NCBI RefSeq assembly: GCF_018131015.1
Contig: NZ_JAFCJJ010000012.1
Coordinates: 1 to 64,000 of the forward strand
Origin: Bradyrhizobium diazoefficiens
Lineage (GTDB): Bacteria; Pseudomonadota; Alphaproteobacteria; Rhizobiales; Xanthobacteraceae
Reading direction: 5' to 3'
DNA length: 64,000 nt
This document shows, in pieces, positions 24,322-31,916 of the stretch. The notes below the pieces were generated by a model that saw nothing but the letters and a program-made list of their open reading frames with translations, had not been told where the DNA came from and searched no databases. Made by a program: the position numbers and the translations under genes. Position 1 is the stretch's first letter, and each line of letters starts with the position of its first letter.

Positions 24322-24357
24322 TCCTCATCGTTTCTAACCGCAGCGAGAACCTCATCG

Positions 24358-25047
24358 ATGGCCAAGATCATGAACCTTGACGGCACCCAGCAGCTCGATC
24401 TCACCCGCGGCACGGTCGAGCAGGCCTATGACCGCTGGGCGCCGGTCTACGATCTCGTGTTCGGCGGCGTGTTCGCCAAGGGCCGGCAGGCCGCGATCGC
24501 GGCCACCAACAAGATCGGCGGCCGCGTGCTCGAGGTCGGCGTCGGCACCGGCATCTCGCTGCCGCTCTACGCGCCCAACCTGCGCATCTTCGGCACCGAC
24601 ATTTCGGAGGCGATGCTCGACAAGGCGCGCCGCCGCGTCAGCGAAGGCAATCTAGGGAACGTCGAGGGTCTCGCGGTGATGGACGCCGAGAAGCTCGAAT
24701 TCCCCGACAATTCCTTCGACGTCGTGATGGCGCAATACGTTGTCACGGCCGTGCCGAATCCGGAGAAGGCACTCGACGAATTCGCCCGCGTGCTGCGTCC
24801 GGGCGGCGAATTGATCATCCTCACCCGCGTCAGCGCCGACACCGGCATGCGCCGCTTCATCGAGCAGAAGCTGCAGCCGGTGGTGCGTCCGCTCGGCTTC
24901 CGCACCGCCGAGTTCGCCTGGTCGCGCTATGCGCAATGGCTGGCCGGCGCTCGCGGCATGGAGCTCGCCGAGCGCCGCCTGATTCCGCCGCTCGGCCATT
25001 TCTCGCTGGTGCGCTTCCGCAAGGCCGACGTCGCCAAGGCGGCCTGA
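24358..25047 (+). CDS. Rhodobacter-type phospholipid N-methyltransferase (PmtA/PmtX-like)
   Basis: A 229-residue SAM-dependent methyltransferase. The N-terminal AYDRWAPVYDLVFGGVFAKGR and the SAM-binding motif RVLEVGVGTGISLP (about residues 56-69) are the hallmark of the Rhodobacter class of phosphatidylethanolamine methyltransferases. Bradyrhizobium is known to carry several Pmt enzymes, and this one could add one or more methyl groups toward phosphatidylcholine. A generic class I methyltransferase or a ubiquinone-type enzyme is the alternative. Neighbouring lipid genes support the lipid reading. Confidence 0.7.
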   Translation: MAKIMNLDGTQQLDLTRGTVEQAYDRWAPVYDLVFGGVFAKGRQAAIAATNKIGGRVLEVGVGTGISLPLYAPNLRIFGTDISEAMLDKARRRVSEGNLGNVEGLAVMDAEKLEFPDNSFDVVMAQYVVTAVPNPEKALDEFARVLRPGGELIILTRVSADTGMRRFIEQKLQPVVRPLGFRTAEFAWSRYAQWLAGARGMELAERRLIPPLGHFSLVRFRKADVAKAA

Positions 25048-25121
25048 GGAGGCAGCTTGATCCGAAGCTCACGCGCCGCGTGCGTCACCGCGCCGCTGCA
25101 CATCGTCACATGACAAAATGA

Positions 25122-25131
25122 TGATGTCACA
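25122..25131. promoter_or_regulatory. TGATGTCACA motif upstream of the Mpo1-like gene
   Basis: Lies 56 bp before the start of the Mpo1-like gene, with a second CGTCACATGACA segment at 25104-25115. It resembles half of the palindrome upstream of the glycosyltransferase, so both could belong to one regulon. Weak evidence. Confidence 0.25.
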
Positions 25132-25186
25132 CGGCCTACATCGAATCCCTGTAAATCCCTTAGCCGAAAGCATTTTGGGGGAGAGC

Positions 25187-25846
25187 ATGATCAAGAATTA
25201 CCTCGAGCAGCTGAAGATCCAGCGCTGGGACGACCATCGCTACTATCACCACAGCCGCATCAATCAGAGCCTGCACTTCGTCAGCGCGCTGAGCTTTCTC
25301 TTCGCCTATGTCTGGCTGTTCATCGATCCCATGATCTCGGCGCTGGTCGGCTGGCTGGTCTCGATGACCTCGCGCCAGGCCGGGCATTTCTTCTTCGAGC
25401 CGCATGATTACGACCACATCAATCAGGCGACGCACGAGTACAAGGAAGAGATCAAGGTCGGCTACAACCTTCAGCGCAAGGTGGTGCTGATGACGATCTG
25501 GGCGCTGTCGCCGCTGGTGCTGCTGGTCGATCCCAGCCTGTTCGGCCTGTTCACGCCCTGGGCGAGCGCAGCCGACTTCATGCGTCAGACGGCCAAGATC
25601 TGGCTCGCGATCGGCGGCGGCGGCCTTCTGTTCCGCACCGTGCACCTGTTCTTCATCCGCGACGTCGAGACCGGCCTCGTCTGGATGACCAAGATCCTGA
25701 CCGACCCGTTCCACGACCTGATGCTCTACCGCAAGGCCCCGCTGGCGCTGATGCGCGGCGAGCTGATGGACCCCGGCCTGCATCTCAACCCGGAGCACTC
25801 GCTCGGCCTGATCAGCGAGCCCGCGCTCGAGGAACAGCACGCCTGA
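25187..25846 (+). CDS. membrane protein with Mpo1/DUF962-like histidine motifs
   Basis: A 219-residue multi-pass membrane protein. The first two hydrophobic segments are bracketed by YYHHSRINQSLH (His21, His22, Asn26, His30) and RQAGHFFFEPHDYDH (Gln64, Gly66, His67, Glu71). This spacing resembles the YxxHxxxxNxxxH and QxxGHxxFE motifs of DUF962/Mpo1, an iron-dependent dioxygenase family acting on 2-hydroxy fatty acids. Two more hydrophobic stretches lie around 97-116 and 137-156. The assignment is my pattern reading, not a search result. ATG 25187 follows GGGGGAGAGC. Confidence 0.6.
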   Translation: MIKNYLEQLKIQRWDDHRYYHHSRINQSLHFVSALSFLFAYVWLFIDPMISALVGWLVSMTSRQAGHFFFEPHDYDHINQATHEYKEEIKVGYNLQRKVVLMTIWALSPLVLLVDPSLFGLFTPWASAADFMRQTAKIWLAIGGGGLLFRTVHLFFIRDVETGLVWMTKILTDPFHDLMLYRKAPLALMRGELMDPGLHLNPEHSLGLISEPALEEQHA

Positions 25847-25884
25847 TACGGCTATCGCCGAGATCGCGAATGTGTGGTGTCGAC

Positions 25885-25970
25885 GTCATGCCCGGGCTTG
25901 TCCCGGGCATCCACGTTCTCTGGCTGTGGCGCGGAAACGCGTGGATGGCCGGGACAAGCCCGGCCATGAC
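25885..25970. repeat. REP-like palindrome (GTCATGCCCGGGC family)
   Basis: GTCATGCCCGGGCTTGTCCCGGGC on the left pairs with GCCGGGACAAGCCCGGCCATGAC on the right, both with internal hairpins. It lies between the convergent Mpo1-like and aminotransferase genes. A closely matching copy lies at 30755-30840. Confidence 0.85.
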
Positions 25971-25989
25971 GGCATTGGCGAAGTCGGCC

Positions 25990-27654
25990 TCAGCGCCCAA
26001 AACGCCTCGCCAGCATCTCTTTCAGGATCTGCCGCTTGATATTCCTGTTGGTGAGTGCGCCGTCGTGCCACCAGAAGCCGTCCTCCTTCATCTTCTCCGC
26101 GGCCCGGACGAAGCGCTCGGCGACCTCGGCGAAATCGGCGTCGGTGTAGTTGAGGCTGAAGATCAGCCGCCCGGTGCCGACCCAGCTCAGGGACAGGCCC
26201 TCCGCGCGCAGGTAATATTGCAGCATCCAGTTGTAGCGCGACGGCGTGGTGTATTTCACCGTCCAGATCGACGACAAATTGGCGAACCGCACCGGCAGGC
26301 CGGCGCCCTCCATCATCTGGTTGAGCCTCTCGGCGCGGCCGCTCCAGGTCGCGTCCAGGTGGTCATAGACGGCGCGGAAGTTCGGGCTCGAAAGCCTGCT
26401 CAGGAACTCGTCCATCGCCGTCATGACGTAGGGATGCGAGTTGAAGGTGCCGCGGGCAAAGCAGATGTCGGCGGGCCGGTCGTCGCGGAAGCGGCGCATC
26501 AGCTCGCGCTTGCCGCAGACCACGCCGACCGGCAGGCCGCCGGCGAGGCTCTTGCCGTAGGTCACCATGTCGGCCTTCACGCCAAAGTATTCCTGGGCGC
26601 CTCCGGCGGCGAGGCGGAAGCCGACGAACACCTCGTCGAAGATCAGCACGATGCCGCGCGCATCGCAGACCTCGCGCAGCTTCATCAGCCACTCGGTATA
26701 GGCCGTGCGGTCGAAATGGCCGCCGCGGGAGGAATCGACCAGCGCGGAATCGCCGGGGGCGTTGGCATTCGGATGCAGTCCCTGCAGCGGATTGACCAGC
26801 ACGCAGGCGATGTCCTTGCGCGTCTTCAGCACGTGCAGCGTCTTCTCCGACATCTCGGCGAGGGTGTAGGTCTCGTGCGCGGTGATCGGATTGCCGACGC
26901 CGGGCTGCACGTCGCCCCACCAGCCGTGATAGGCGCCGGCAAAGCGGACGAGATGGGTGCGCCTGGTGTGGTAGCGCGCCAGCCGCACCGCCTGCATGAC
27001 GGCTTCGGTGCCGGACATGTGGAAGGAGACTTCGTCGAGGCCCGAGATCTGGCAGAGCCGCTGCACGTTATCGAGGATGACGGGATGGTAGGGGCCGAGC
27101 ACCGGACCCAGCGCATGCGCGCGCTTCTCGGAGCCCTCGATGCACTCCTTGTAGAAGTCGTTGCCGAAGATGTTGACGCCGTAGGATCCCGTGAGGTCGT
27201 AGGAGGTGTTGCCGTCGACATCCGTGACGGTGACGCCGCGCGAGGACTCCATGAACGTCGAGGTGCCCAGATGCTCGCGGACGAGGCGTGCGAACTGGAA
27301 CGGCACGCGGTAGCTCTCGGTGAAGTTGAGATCGGAGATCGTCTCGGCCGCTTCCTTCGTCATCGCGCGGCCCTTGGGGTAGCGCTCGGCGTAGAGCGAG
27401 GCGAGGCGGAAGAAGCCGTCCTTGCGCTGCTTCACCACGTCATCGGGCGCGCCGTCGCAGCCGAAATATCTGTCACCCCCAAATTCGTAGAACGGCAGCA
27501 GCTTGGCCACCCGGCGCGACATCTTGGAGTGTCCGGCGAGCGAGCGGTGCTTGGCGCGGGACAACTCGACCCGCGCCTTGATCTTCGGAAGGACGGCGGC
27601 AGCGGACGCTGCGGCGGCCACGGACAATGAGAGAATCGGGAGTGTCGTTTCCAT
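25990..27654 (-). CDS. class III PLP-dependent aminotransferase with N-terminal hydrophobic extension
   Basis: A 554-residue enzyme related to glutamate-1-semialdehyde aminomutase and PKS/NRPS-associated aminotransferases. An N-terminal hydrophobic stretch (about 7-22, ILSLSVAAAASAAAVL) could anchor it at the membrane. An extra region follows (about 50-125), then the catalytic domain: SGTEA 214-218, AYHGWWGD 241-248, PLP-ring Asp340 in LIFDEVF, and Schiff-base Lys368 in TYGKSLAGG. The acceptor is unknown; the lipid-gene context suggests an aldehyde or ketone of a lipid, which is inference. Its ATG is only 35 bp from that of the divergent decarboxylase gene. Confidence 0.82.
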   Translation of the reverse strand: METTLPILSLSVAAAASAAAVLPKIKARVELSRAKHRSLAGHSKMSRRVAKLLPFYEFGGDRYFGCDGAPDDVVKQRKDGFFRLASLYAERYPKGRAMTKEAAETISDLNFTESYRVPFQFARLVREHLGTSTFMESSRGVTVTDVDGNTSYDLTGSYGVNIFGNDFYKECIEGSEKRAHALGPVLGPYHPVILDNVQRLCQISGLDEVSFHMSGTEAVMQAVRLARYHTRRTHLVRFAGAYHGWWGDVQPGVGNPITAHETYTLAEMSEKTLHVLKTRKDIACVLVNPLQGLHPNANAPGDSALVDSSRGGHFDRTAYTEWLMKLREVCDARGIVLIFDEVFVGFRLAAGGAQEYFGVKADMVTYGKSLAGGLPVGVVCGKRELMRRFRDDRPADICFARGTFNSHPYVMTAMDEFLSRLSSPNFRAVYDHLDATWSGRAERLNQMMEGAGLPVRFANLSSIWTVKYTTPSRYNWMLQYYLRAEGLSLSWVGTGRLIFSLNYTDADFAEVAERFVRAAEKMKEDGFWWHDGALTNRNIKRQILKEMLARRFGR

Positions 27655-27689
27655 GACAACAAGCGCTAACCCTGCGAGCTGACAGATTC

Positions 27690-28553
27690 ATGACAGTCAA
27701 AGCCCTGATCGCCTCTTTCACCCAGCAGGAAGACCTCAACTTCCTGTTGACCAACCGTATCCCCCGCGCCGCGGTGACCCGCTTCATGGGCTGGTTCTCC
27801 AAGGTCGAGAACCCCCTGGTGCGGGACGTCTCGATCGCGCTGTGGAAGCTGTTCTCCGACCTCGATCTGTCGGAGGCGCGCGAGACCCACTTCAAGAGCC
27901 TGCACGACTGCTTCACGCGAGAGCTCAAGCCGGGCCTGCGGCCCTTTGATCCGGACTCCTCGATCGTCGCCAGCCCCTCGGACGGCATCGTCGGCGCCCA
28001 TGGCAGGATCGCGGACACCGAGCTGTTCCAGGTCAAGGGCGCGCCCTATTCGCTGCTCGACCTGCTCGGCGATTCCGCGCTGGTCGATCAGCACCGCAAC
28101 GGCTCTTTCGTCACGCTGCGGTTGACCTCGAGCATGTATCATCGCTTTCATGCTCCGTATGACGCGCATATCGAACGCATCACGCTGATCCATGGCGACG
28201 TCTGGAACGTCAACCCGATCGCGCTGAAGCGGGTGGAGCGCCTGTTCTGCAAGAACGAGCGGGCGGTGATCCGCACGCATCTTTCGACCGGCGAGGCGGT
28301 GACGCTGGTGCCGGTCGCAGCGATCCTGGTCGCGAGCATCCGCCTGCACTTCCTCGACCTGGTGCTGAACGCGCAGACGCGCGGCCCGGTGAACTTTTCC
28401 TGCGACGTCAACGTGACCAAGGGCGAGGAGCTCGGCTGGTTCGAGCACGGCTCGACCATCATCATCCTCGCGCCCGGCGATTTTGCCTTCTGCGACGGCA
28501 TCGCCGAGGGCACGCGGATTCGTGCCGGTCAAGCGCTGTTGAGGAGAAACTAG
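27690..28553 (+). CDS. psd: class I phosphatidylserine decarboxylase proenzyme
   Basis: A 287-residue pyruvoyl enzyme converting phosphatidylserine to phosphatidylethanolamine at the inner membrane. The E. coli-type triad is readable: Asp98 in ASPSDGIV, His154 in YHRFHAP, and the self-cleavage Ser255 in EHGST (usually LGST). The FxRxLKxGxRP block appears as CFTRELKPGLRPFD. Rhizobia generally rely on a shorter class II-type enzyme, so this may be a second decarboxylase with a special role or substrate. It is divergent from the aminotransferase. Confidence 0.85.
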   Translation: MTVKALIASFTQQEDLNFLLTNRIPRAAVTRFMGWFSKVENPLVRDVSIALWKLFSDLDLSEARETHFKSLHDCFTRELKPGLRPFDPDSSIVASPSDGIVGAHGRIADTELFQVKGAPYSLLDLLGDSALVDQHRNGSFVTLRLTSSMYHRFHAPYDAHIERITLIHGDVWNVNPIALKRVERLFCKNERAVIRTHLSTGEAVTLVPVAAILVASIRLHFLDLVLNAQTRGPVNFSCDVNVTKGEELGWFEHGSTIIILAPGDFAFCDGIAEGTRIRAGQALLRRN

Positions 28554-28559
28554 CCTTCA

Positions 28560-28603
28560 ATCCGCCGTCCCCGCCGCCTATATCGTCTGCGGGGACGGCG
28601 GAT
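28560..28603 (+). terminator. hairpin after psd
   Basis: Perfect 15-bp stem ATCCGCCGTCCCCGC/GCGGGGACGGCGGAT with a 14-nt loop, ending 11 bp before the NUDIX start. No U tract follows, so it could also act as an mRNA 3' stabiliser or reduce read-through into the NUDIX gene. Confidence 0.55.
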
Positions 28604-28614
28604 ACTGGGTGTGA

Positions 28615-29187
28615 ATGATGGCGCGGGCGCCGGTGATGGCGGCGGGTGGGATTGTGCTGCGGCGTCATGCGCCGCCGCTGATCGCGGTCGTGCGCCAGCG
28701 CAAGCGCAACGAATGGGTTTTGCCCAAGGGCAAGCTCGACGACGGCGAGACGCCGCGGGAGGCCGCGCATCGCGAGGTGCTGGAGGAAACCGGCCACGAC
28801 GTCATCGTCCACGAGTTTCTCGGCACGATCTCCTACCAGTCCGGCGGACGCGCCAAGATCGTGCATTTCTGGCGGATGGAGGCCGAGGGCGGGCCGGTCC
28901 GCAAGCTGACGAACGACATCAAGGCGGTGGACTGGCTGCCGCTGGAGGAGGCGATCACGCGGCTGTCGCGCGAATATGAGCGCGCCTTCCTCGCCCAGAT
29001 CGGCCCGGTCGCGATCGCGGCGATCGGCCATGCCGTCCCGCCTGCACCCGAGCCGGCAGCGCCGCATGCGACCGACGACATCGATGCCGCGCTACAGACA
29101 CTGACCCCGGCCGAAGCCGCCTCTGTCGACGAACTGCGCCACGGCCTGCTGCAAAAGGTGAAGGCCTGGCTGCGCGGCGAAGCCTGA
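28615..29187 (+). CDS. NUDIX hydrolase
   Basis: A 190-residue pyrophosphohydrolase with a complete Nudix box GKLDDGETPREAAHREVLEETG (GX5EX7REUXEEXG), residues about 39-60. The N-terminal WVLPKGKLDDGE and RKRNEW resemble Ap4A/ADP-ribose-type hydrolases. The C-terminal third, beyond about residue 120, is an extra Ala/Pro-rich and helical tail. Two tandem ATGs (28615, 28618) are both possible starts. Substrate unknown. Confidence 0.88.
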   Translation: MMARAPVMAAGGIVLRRHAPPLIAVVRQRKRNEWVLPKGKLDDGETPREAAHREVLEETGHDVIVHEFLGTISYQSGGRAKIVHFWRMEAEGGPVRKLTNDIKAVDWLPLEEAITRLSREYERAFLAQIGPVAIAAIGHAVPPAPEPAAPHATDDIDAALQTLTPAEAASVDELRHGLLQKVKAWLRGEA

Positions 29188-29215
29188 GCACCGAGCGCGT
29201 TGACGGACCTCGGCC

Positions 29216-30601
29216 TTATCGCCTTTCCCTCTTCTCCTTCGGAGCGGGCGGCGGCTTGCGCGGTGCTGCGGGGCGTTGGGCGCCGGGGAGGCGTTGCTGG
29301 AAGCCGCCCTGGCGCTGCACGCCAGCCGGCGGCTGGGCTGCGGGCGGCTGACCGGGCTGCACACTGCTACGTGGAGTCTGAGGTTGCGGCGGCGTCTGTC
29401 CGTTGCGCTGTGGCTGCGTCTGCGGCGCGGCGACCGGCGGCGTGCCTTGGCCGGCGCGCGGGGCGCCTGCGGGCTGTCCTGCACCTTGCGGCTGGCCCTG
29501 TTGACGCTGGCCCTGGCCTGCGCGCTGGCCACCTGGCTGCACGGCACCGCCTTGTCCCTGCCGCTGCGGCGTCTCGGTGCCTTGACGGTTCGGCGTGCCC
29601 GGCTGCTGCTGGCCGGGACGGTTGTTCTGGCCCGGCTGGCCGTTCGGCCGCTGCTGATTTGGCGCCGGGACCGGCCGCAATTGCTGCTGCTGCGGCGGCT
29701 GGGCGGGCCGCGGGATGCGGCTGATCGCGGCCGGATTGGCGCGGCGGAAGTCGCGCTGCTCGGTGACGATCTGGCGGCCCGCGGTCTGCGCCAGATGCAC
29801 CTGGCTGACGAAGCCGCGGTCGCGCGCGATCTGCTGCGCGGGAATCGTGATCGGCACGGCAGCAAAACGCATGCCGCCGGCAGCGCCCGCGCCGGGGCGG
29901 ATCGCAAAGCCGCTCGAGGCTTGCGTCAGCGCGCCGAGCCGCGCGCCGCTGCTGCGGTCGTTGACGTCGATATGCCCAACCCTTCCGTCGGCGTCGGGGT
30001 AGAGCTTGATGTTGACGTTGTTGGTCGTGTTCGCCGCCGCACCTTCTGGCACGTCGACGACGCCCGTGGTGCCGCGGATGCCGAGCGTGGCTGTCGGGGT
30101 CGCGATCTTCATGTCGCCGGTCTTGGCCACCGCCGCGGCCACGAAGGCAACCGTGCCCTTGGCGACGTCGAAGATCGCAGAATTCTGCTTGCCGCCGTCC
30201 TCGTAGACGTAGTTGTCGATGGTGATCCTGGCGCTGGCCGACAGGTTGAACGTCGTCGCATCGTTGAAGGTGATGCCGAGCGAGGAGTTCGACGAGGTCT
30301 GCACCACGTCGTTGAGATAGATGTCGTCGCGCACCCGGAGCGGATACGAGTTCTTGTCGCGGATCACGGTCGCGATCCCCGTCACGGTCGCGACGTTGCC
30401 GATCGGCTCGACGGCGGTGGCTTGCGCGTCTGCGGCGGGCGCAGGCGAAGCAGATGGCGCAGGGGAGGGGGCAGGCGCCGGCTGCGCTTGTGGCTGCGCC
30501 TGCGCAAGTTCGATCGTGTCGGATGCACAAGCCACGCTCGCGCCGGCTAGCGGCAAGGCCAGCAGGGGGAGCGCAAGGACGAAGCGGCGCCAGGCTGCCA
30601 T
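29216..30601 (-). CDS. exported FecR-domain protein with Gln/Pro/Gly-rich tail
   Basis: Protein of about 461 residues with a signal sequence (RRFVLALPLLALPLAGASVACA) and a FecR-like beta domain (about 70-170: VRDDIYLNDVVQTSSNSSLGITFNDATTFNLS..., GIRGTTGVVDVPEG). The C-terminal 180 residues are Gln/Pro/Gly/Arg-rich low complexity. Unlike classical FecR it has no cytoplasmic anti-sigma region or following FecA/FecI genes, and is presumably periplasmic. Two start choices (ATG 30601, GTG 30610). The tail is intrinsically disordered in character. Confidence 0.8.
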   Translation of the reverse strand: MAAWRRFVLALPLLALPLAGASVACASDTIELAQAQPQAQPAPAPSPAPSASPAPAADAQATAVEPIGNVATVTGIATVIRDKNSYPLRVRDDIYLNDVVQTSSNSSLGITFNDATTFNLSASARITIDNYVYEDGGKQNSAIFDVAKGTVAFVAAAVAKTGDMKIATPTATLGIRGTTGVVDVPEGAAANTTNNVNIKLYPDADGRVGHIDVNDRSSGARLGALTQASSGFAIRPGAGAAGGMRFAAVPITIPAQQIARDRGFVSQVHLAQTAGRQIVTEQRDFRRANPAAISRIPRPAQPPQQQQLRPVPAPNQQRPNGQPGQNNRPGQQQPGTPNRQGTETPQRQGQGGAVQPGGQRAGQGQRQQGQPQGAGQPAGAPRAGQGTPPVAAPQTQPQRNGQTPPQPQTPRSSVQPGQPPAAQPPAGVQRQGGFQQRLPGAQRPAAPRKPPPAPKEKRERR

Positions 30602-30754
30602 CAAAGTCACGAGAATGTCCCGGTGAGAACGCGAGGCGAGACCGGGCGGATTTCAGCCGGGGGTAGCTGAATGGCGGATGAACATATGTCGCACGGGGAG
30701 GGCGAATGTTCAAACCGTACGCGATGCCCGCTTGGGGGGCGGGTGTCTCCACAT

Positions 30755-30840
30755 CGTCATGGCCGGGCTTGTCCCGGCCATCCACGCCTTGCTTTGCGGC
30801 ACCAAGAACGTGGATGCCCGGGACAAGCCCGGGCATGACG
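30755..30840. repeat. REP-like palindrome (GTCATGCCCGGGC family)
   Basis: CGTCATGGCCGGGCTTGTCCCGG at one end and CCGGGACAAGCCCGGGCATGACG at the other, about 86 bp apart, closely matching 25885-25970 in inverted arrangement of the two arm variants. It lies in the 282-bp gap between the FecR and DUF2147 genes. The rest of the gap shows no gene. Confidence 0.85.
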
Positions 30841-30883
30841 AACTCTTATGTCCGCATCGCCCCGGGATGACGCGCTCCGCGCG

Positions 30884-31645
30884 TCAGCCCACCCGCTTCC
30901 AGGTCTGGCCGCCGCAGAACATACCGCCGAAAGCGCAGCCCTGCACGCGCAAGAGGTTTTGGCCCTTCATCGCGATGGTCGAGTCGTAGTTGCGGCCTGA
31001 GTCGGGATCGTGGATGCGGCCGCTCCATTTGGCGCCGTCGGGCTTCATGTTGATCAGGATGCGCTCGTTGGTCTTCTCGGCGTAGCCGCACAGATTGGCG
31101 CCGCACTGCTCGACGCGGACATTGCCCTTGTTCTCTTCGGTGGCCCAGATTCCGATCGGCGTGGTGGCGGCCGGCGCCGGCGCGGCGGCCACGGGAGCCG
31201 GAGCGGGCGCTGGCGCAACGGCAACCGGCGCGGGGGCCGCAGCGGGCGCGGGTTGTGTGGTCGGGACGGACGGAGCGGCGGCAACGGCCGGAGCCGGGGC
31301 CGCAGGAGCCGCCGGGACAGCCGGAGCAGCCTGCACCGGCGCCTGCGGGACGGGTTGCTGCTGCACCGGAGCGGGCGCGGGCTGCGTCGTGGACGGCGCC
31401 GGCGTGGCGTCGATGTCGTCGTCCTTGGAAGAACCAAGGCCGTTGAGATTGATGGTGTTCAGCCTGATCGGCTTGTTCGACAGGCCAGGCGCCACGATGG
31501 TGACGCAGTCGAGCGAGGCGCAGTTGCGCGGGGTCTCGATGCGGATGTGCTGACCATCGATCTGGAACGAGATCGAATTGCCGGCATGTGCGACAGCGGT
31601 CGTGGCGAGGAAGAGCGCGGCGGTCGCGATGGAGAGCTTGTGCAT
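30884..31645 (-). CDS. exported DUF2147 protein with long Ala/Pro linker
   Basis: A 253-residue protein with a signal peptide (cleavage near AHA, residue 21), a small N-terminal beta region with two Cys (NCASLDC), and a long Ala/Pro/Val linker (about 78-165) that reads almost entirely A, P, V, Q and T. A C-terminal DUF2147 domain follows (PIGIWATEENKGNVRVEQCGANLCGYA... to QTWKRVG). The family is often associated with the cell envelope. ATG 31645 follows AGGAGG. The linker probably separates a membrane- or wall-near anchor from the C-terminal domain. Confidence 0.8.
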   Translation of the reverse strand: MHKLSIATAALFLATTAVAHAGNSISFQIDGQHIRIETPRNCASLDCVTIVAPGLSNKPIRLNTINLNGLGSSKDDDIDATPAPSTTQPAPAPVQQQPVPQAPVQAAPAVPAAPAAPAPAVAAAPSVPTTQPAPAAAPAPVAVAPAPAPAPVAAAPAPAATTPIGIWATEENKGNVRVEQCGANLCGYAEKTNERILINMKPDGAKWSGRIHDPDSGRNYDSTIAMKGQNLLRVQGCAFGGMFCGGQTWKRVG

Positions 31646-31740
31646 GACAACCTCCTGAGATCTGCGTGGTCCCGGTATGGCCGGAAGTCGCTGGTGCCCT
31701 GTGCGTGGTTCGACCCTATGCCGGGTCCGTCGCGCCTTCT

Positions 31741-31824
31741 GTGATGAAAATCACGATCGAACCGGCGACCTGGCAAGCCGGTTCGGCCAAACGTCACGCA
31801 GGCAATGTGTGACTATTTTTCACA
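31741..31824. promoter_or_regulatory. cluster of inverted repeats upstream of the TRAP binding protein
   Basis: Within the 271-bp divergent region: GTGAT-GAAA-ATCAC (31741-31754), CGAACCGGC/GCCGGTTCG spaced by 10 (31758-31785) and TGTGA-N7-TCACA (31808-31824). The last resembles a CRP/FNR-family site with one extra centre base. The rest of the gap shows nothing else. Confidence 0.4.
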
Positions 31825-31916
31825 GTATTCTCACGGAGGAACAAATTAAGGGAGGCTTAGAACCGAAGGCTCGATAGCTGCCCCGTAAATCACAGGGTAT
31901 GGCCAAAGGAGCCCAT

